The notes below the pieces were generated by a model that searched no databases, was not told the DNA's origin, and saw only the letters and a list, made by a program, of their open reading frames with translations. Below are positions 61,080-64,000 of a stretch of 64,000 nt of DNA, in pieces (positions within the stretch are counted from its first letter, which is position 1; each line of letters starts with the position of its first letter). The position numbers and the translations under genes are program-made. Source of the stretch: Ustulina deusta (Eukaryota; Ascomycota; Sordariomycetes; Xylariales; Xylariaceae); NCBI GenBank assembly GCA_023159155.1, contig JAJNNX010000014.1:62001-126000 (forward strand), written 5' to 3'.

Positions 61080-62349
61080 GCTGGCCATTCAACACTATCG
61101 GCCATGCCTAGGGGAGAACAGTCCCTATCATGAGGAGCCTGAAGTCTGCTGAAAGCATAATCCAAGAGATACGGGCGGGAGAGCCGAAGAATAATCAGAA
61201 TAACCTATCAACACTCTCTCGCCCATCTAGTACGCCCATCTACTCTGAGTACATATCGAGTTCTCATTTCACCCAAAATGAGAGTCTCGAAAACGACATA
61301 CTGCCAACCAACTATCTAGCTATTTCATGGGAGCATTTTCGGAAGGCGACTGTATTAATCACGAAATGTGCAATTTCAGCTCTTCGCTTTTTTTATCTTG
61401 AAGAATCCCATCAATCGACTCATAGACAGCAGCAGAAAACGCCAAGACACTTTGGAATTTTCTTTGCAAACCGGACAGGAGCTGGTGGGGAAAAAATTGG
61501 CCTGAAGGAAACAGGAAAGGGGGGATACATCTGAAAACATTTACTACCACTACTAACTCACCAACTACTATCTATTCCTACGAACATGACACCATCATTC
61601 ATTGTATCCAGTTGCTGAAGACCAGCTTGCATCACCATCGATACGTTATTAATCTATTACAATAACTACGTCACCTGTGCTAGAACCACATCTACAATCG
61701 CGTGACTATGGGAGGATGTGCTGGCACGGCGGGGAATTGGAAAACAAGATCTCAAATTATTCACACACACATAAGCAGGATGAAGTAACGTCTGGCTGTC
61801 GTCGCAGGTAGGCTATCCGGAGAATTCTCGCCTGGATCCACCATAGGTCCTGATTGTTGAATCCCATATTCCAAATTCGCGTACCTAATCGGCACCGCTC
61901 TATATACCTATACAAATGCATGTATGTATGCATGCACGTACCCATGCTCTATTCTAATCCGATACAAGCATGAAAAGTACAGATAATTCCGCGAAAGAGA
62001 GAAACAGTGGGGGAGACAGAGTACAGTACATCGAACATGCACACCAAGAGAGCAGAAAATCGCTTGTCGCTGGCATGGCTAAAGCCATCGTGGAGTCTTC
62101 CTTCACCGACGCCGGCGTGTCCGTCTGTCTGTCAATTCGTCCATACCATACCATGCCAACCATCCCTCGCTATCACAGCCCCCATCCTTTCGCATCGTAG
62201 CGTATCGTACACTTCAAGTAGGCGAAATACAGACAGGGTGGTGGGGGTTGGGCCTCCATTGGCGGTCTAGTTTCCAAGTCTCGTGTCGGCAACAATGGGA
62301 AAACGGGAGAAAAAAAACAAATAAAGTAAATAAGACAAAAACAATGCAT
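61080..62349. other. Convergent intergenic region between rho2 and mL40
   Basis: Presumably both 3' UTRs. Frames such as 61,130-61,534 show no recognisable product. A small CATG/TATG-rich simple stretch occurs near 61,915-61,935. Confidence 0.5.
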
Positions 62350-63107
62350 TTATCGCGTCCACTCGTGGTTCCAAGCCCGGCGGGCAGGGGTCTCGGTCTG
62401 CGCGCGAGCGTACTCGATGGGCACGGCGTTGTGGCCGTACATGCCGTGCTTCTCCATCGCTACGCGGTACAGGTAGCCTTCGTCGCGGGTGCCGGGGCCG
62501 TGGGTGTTGCGGAGCTCCTCGCAGGCGTTGTGCATGGATTGGTACATTCTGTTTCCTCCAACGTTAGATCTCTGTGCGTCTCGCGTATTCGCAGACCGAC
62601 CATTGGCAATTGACAGATGGATACGGTGTGATGGTAGATGAGAAAGGGGGTTGGGGGTTGGGGGGCGGGGGCGCAAGCTCACCGCTCGAGTTCGTGCGCC
62701 TGTCTCTCCCGTTCCTTGCGCTGGTACAGCAGCCACGCACGATGGATCGTCCAGTGCCGGAGGGCGCGGTTGCGGGCGAAACGGAGAGGCGAGGGCACGG
62801 CGCGGGACATGGAAGATTTGAGATTAACGATGCGCGGATCCGGGGCGTCGCCGCCCTTGCCCTTCTTCTTCTTCTTCCTCCCCTGCTTCTTGCTGCCCTT
62901 GGCAGGGACCACGGATTTCGCCCCGCGGGACGTCGTCATGTGGAAAGAGCGCCATTGTGTCGGGGAGGAAGAGGCTGCGGGGGCGAGGAGGGTGGCGAGG
63001 GATGGAGGCGCGGGTGGGATCCCAGAAGCTGTCGATCGTGGGATTGGAGGAATGCGAGATGTTAGCGAAAGCCTTGCGAAGAGGCTGCGGAACGTCCGTG
63101 TCGACAT
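62350..63107 (-). CDS. Mitochondrial large-subunit ribosomal protein mL40 (fungal MRPL28)
   Basis: There are two exons, 63,107-62,683 and 62,548-62,350, giving 207 aa. The 134-nt intron has a GTGAGC donor, CTAAC branch point and AACAG acceptor, and the split codon CG|A is in phase. The N terminus MSTRTFRSLFARLSLTSR is an arginine-rich, acid-free mitochondrial targeting sequence. A Lys-rich patch (KKKKKGKGG) is followed by the mL40 core: D-P-R-I-V-N-L-K, RNRALRHWTIHRAW, the helix with M-x-x-S-M-H-x-A-C-E-E-L-R, then a block with AMEKHGMYG and VPIEYARAQT ending WNHEW. The family is a component of the 54S mitochondrial subunit. Length is normal. A long frame on the opposite strand (62,638-63,501) is only its GC-rich shadow. 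The start lies 168 bases after the stop of the next minus-strand gene. Confidence 0.9.
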
Positions 63108-63275
63108 GGTGTGTGCTGATGCGTGGATGTGTCGCTATATGCGTGAGATGGGAGCCCGTCGCACTGCTTTTTGTCTCCCTGAGCTGCGTTCTTATAGTCG
63201 CCCGCCCTTACGCTTCCAGCGAGGTGAGCCGTGCTGTCTGGCTCGCTTCCTCGGCGGCGCGGGTATGTTGGATCG

Positions 63276-64000
63276 TCAGCACTTCCGTCTGCGCTTCCTC
63301 GGGCAGTCGCCGGTGTCAGTGGTGGGAGCGGGAATGGTAATTTTGATAACTGGACGCGGAGGTGGCTCTGTCAAACCCCGGTTTTTCCCGGCAAGGAGCT
63401 TGATAGCTTGGCTGCGGAGGTCATTGATCTCCTGTGTAGAGACTTTAGGCACTGGTCCGTCGATGCTGTACAAGTCGTCGAACTGTGGAAGAGATTATTA
63501 GCTTTGGTGCTCGCTGCGTGGCGTGACAGGGATCACGTTGGTCCGAGACTAAGATAAGCGGGTAGGTAGAAAATGCATGTGGAGGGGTGCCAGGCCAAGA
63601 CAAGCCCGCCTCCACAACCGGCGCAGCGGGAGAATCTATAATCCCCTCCGCCACTTTTAGCCCCGTGTAATAACAACGGGGCCGACATCCCAACCTTGAA
63701 ACAACTGCATCCATTCTTCAAGTACAAAGTATTTGCCGTTTCAAGAATCCCATCACCGATTTGATTCGGTTCGGCCCCATGTTTGAACCATCTGCAAAAT
63801 GAGAGAAAAAGGTCGGGACCGACGAAGAGGGAAGGAAAACTCATGAAAATCGATCGAATCAAGCGACGAAACCGCACGTACCTTGCAAGTAGCCATGTCC
63901 TCGCTCTCCTTGTTCCGCCAGTATATCAAAATGTCTTCTGCATTGCCGTCTTCCAACAGCTCTTCGGCTTCATGAGCGAGTGTAATATCGAAATATTCCT
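63276..64000 (-). CDS. 3' end of an unrecognised gene (runs off the window)
   Basis: The last exon is 63,482-63,276 (68 aa plus stop), beginning FDDLYSIDGPVPKVS after a CCACAG acceptor and ending in a basic tail TGDCPRKRRRKC that could be a nuclear localisation signal. The preceding exon covers 64,000-63,882 and reads EYFDITLAHEAEELLEDG, then YWRNKESEDMATCK up to a GTACGT donor; the phases agree. The intron between them would be 399 nt, longer than usual here, so a further small exon inside cannot be excluded. The visible part is acidic and helical and then Pro-rich (EPPPRPVIKITIPAP). I do not recognise the family, and most of the gene lies beyond the window. Confidence 0.65.

Noticed and set aside
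62638..63501. 287-codon plus-strand frame, the longest on that strand here
   Set aside because: It is antisense to mL40 and to the last exon of the truncated gene; those have conserved motifs and correct splice sites.

Overview
This window comes from a filamentous ascomycete (Pezizomycotina, probably a Sordariomycete). The reasons are short phase-conserved introns with GTAWGT-type donors and CTRAC branch points, a fungal NST1 gene, fungal Tma20, Rho2 and mL40 genes, TACCTAGGTA-like motifs in intergenic DNA, and a compartmented base composition. I cannot name the species.

Region 1 (about 1-37,250) is an extremely AT-rich block with no credible intact gene. It is a nested graveyard of LTR retrotransposons that look as if repeat-induced point mutation (RIP; C to T and G to A) has destroyed them. 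Five copies of four families can be delimited by aligning their long terminal repeats. A1 (1-5,936) is cut by the window edge. A2 (6,359-25,184) is the same family as A1 and is interrupted by B (7,404-20,170). C (6,262-36,266) has its left LTR split by A2 and its interior interrupted by D (about 30,879-34,950). Insertion order is therefore C, then A2, then B, with D separately into C. In family A the gag zinc knuckle and the protease active-site motif can still be recognised. D is unusual: it has a GC-rich, RIP-spared LTR core and an interior made of diverged repeats of a palindrome-like AT motif.

Region 2 (about 37,250-44,750) begins at a sharp composition boundary. It holds tma20 (+), a six-cysteine single-pass membrane protein (+) and a nine-exon triose-phosphate/nucleotide-sugar-type transporter (-) with a 6-nt microexon.

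Region 3 (about 44,750-52,850) is gene-poor. It contains a frameshifted relic of a medium-chain dehydrogenase/enoyl reductase, a second unrecognised relic, and a small spliced gene whose best model has one in-frame TGA.

Region 4 (about 52,850-64,000) holds the stress-response gene nst1 (-), a 444-bp MITE with a 9-bp target duplication (Mutator-like), rho2 (+) with its own 6-nt microexon, the mitochondrial ribosomal protein gene mL40 (-), and the 3' end of an unrecognised gene (-) that runs off the window.

The intact genes are housekeeping functions (translation re-initiation, transport, stress response, polarity/cell-wall signalling, mitochondrial translation). They do not form an obvious cluster or pathway. 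The most unusual material is the repeat architecture, the two microexons and the decayed genes.
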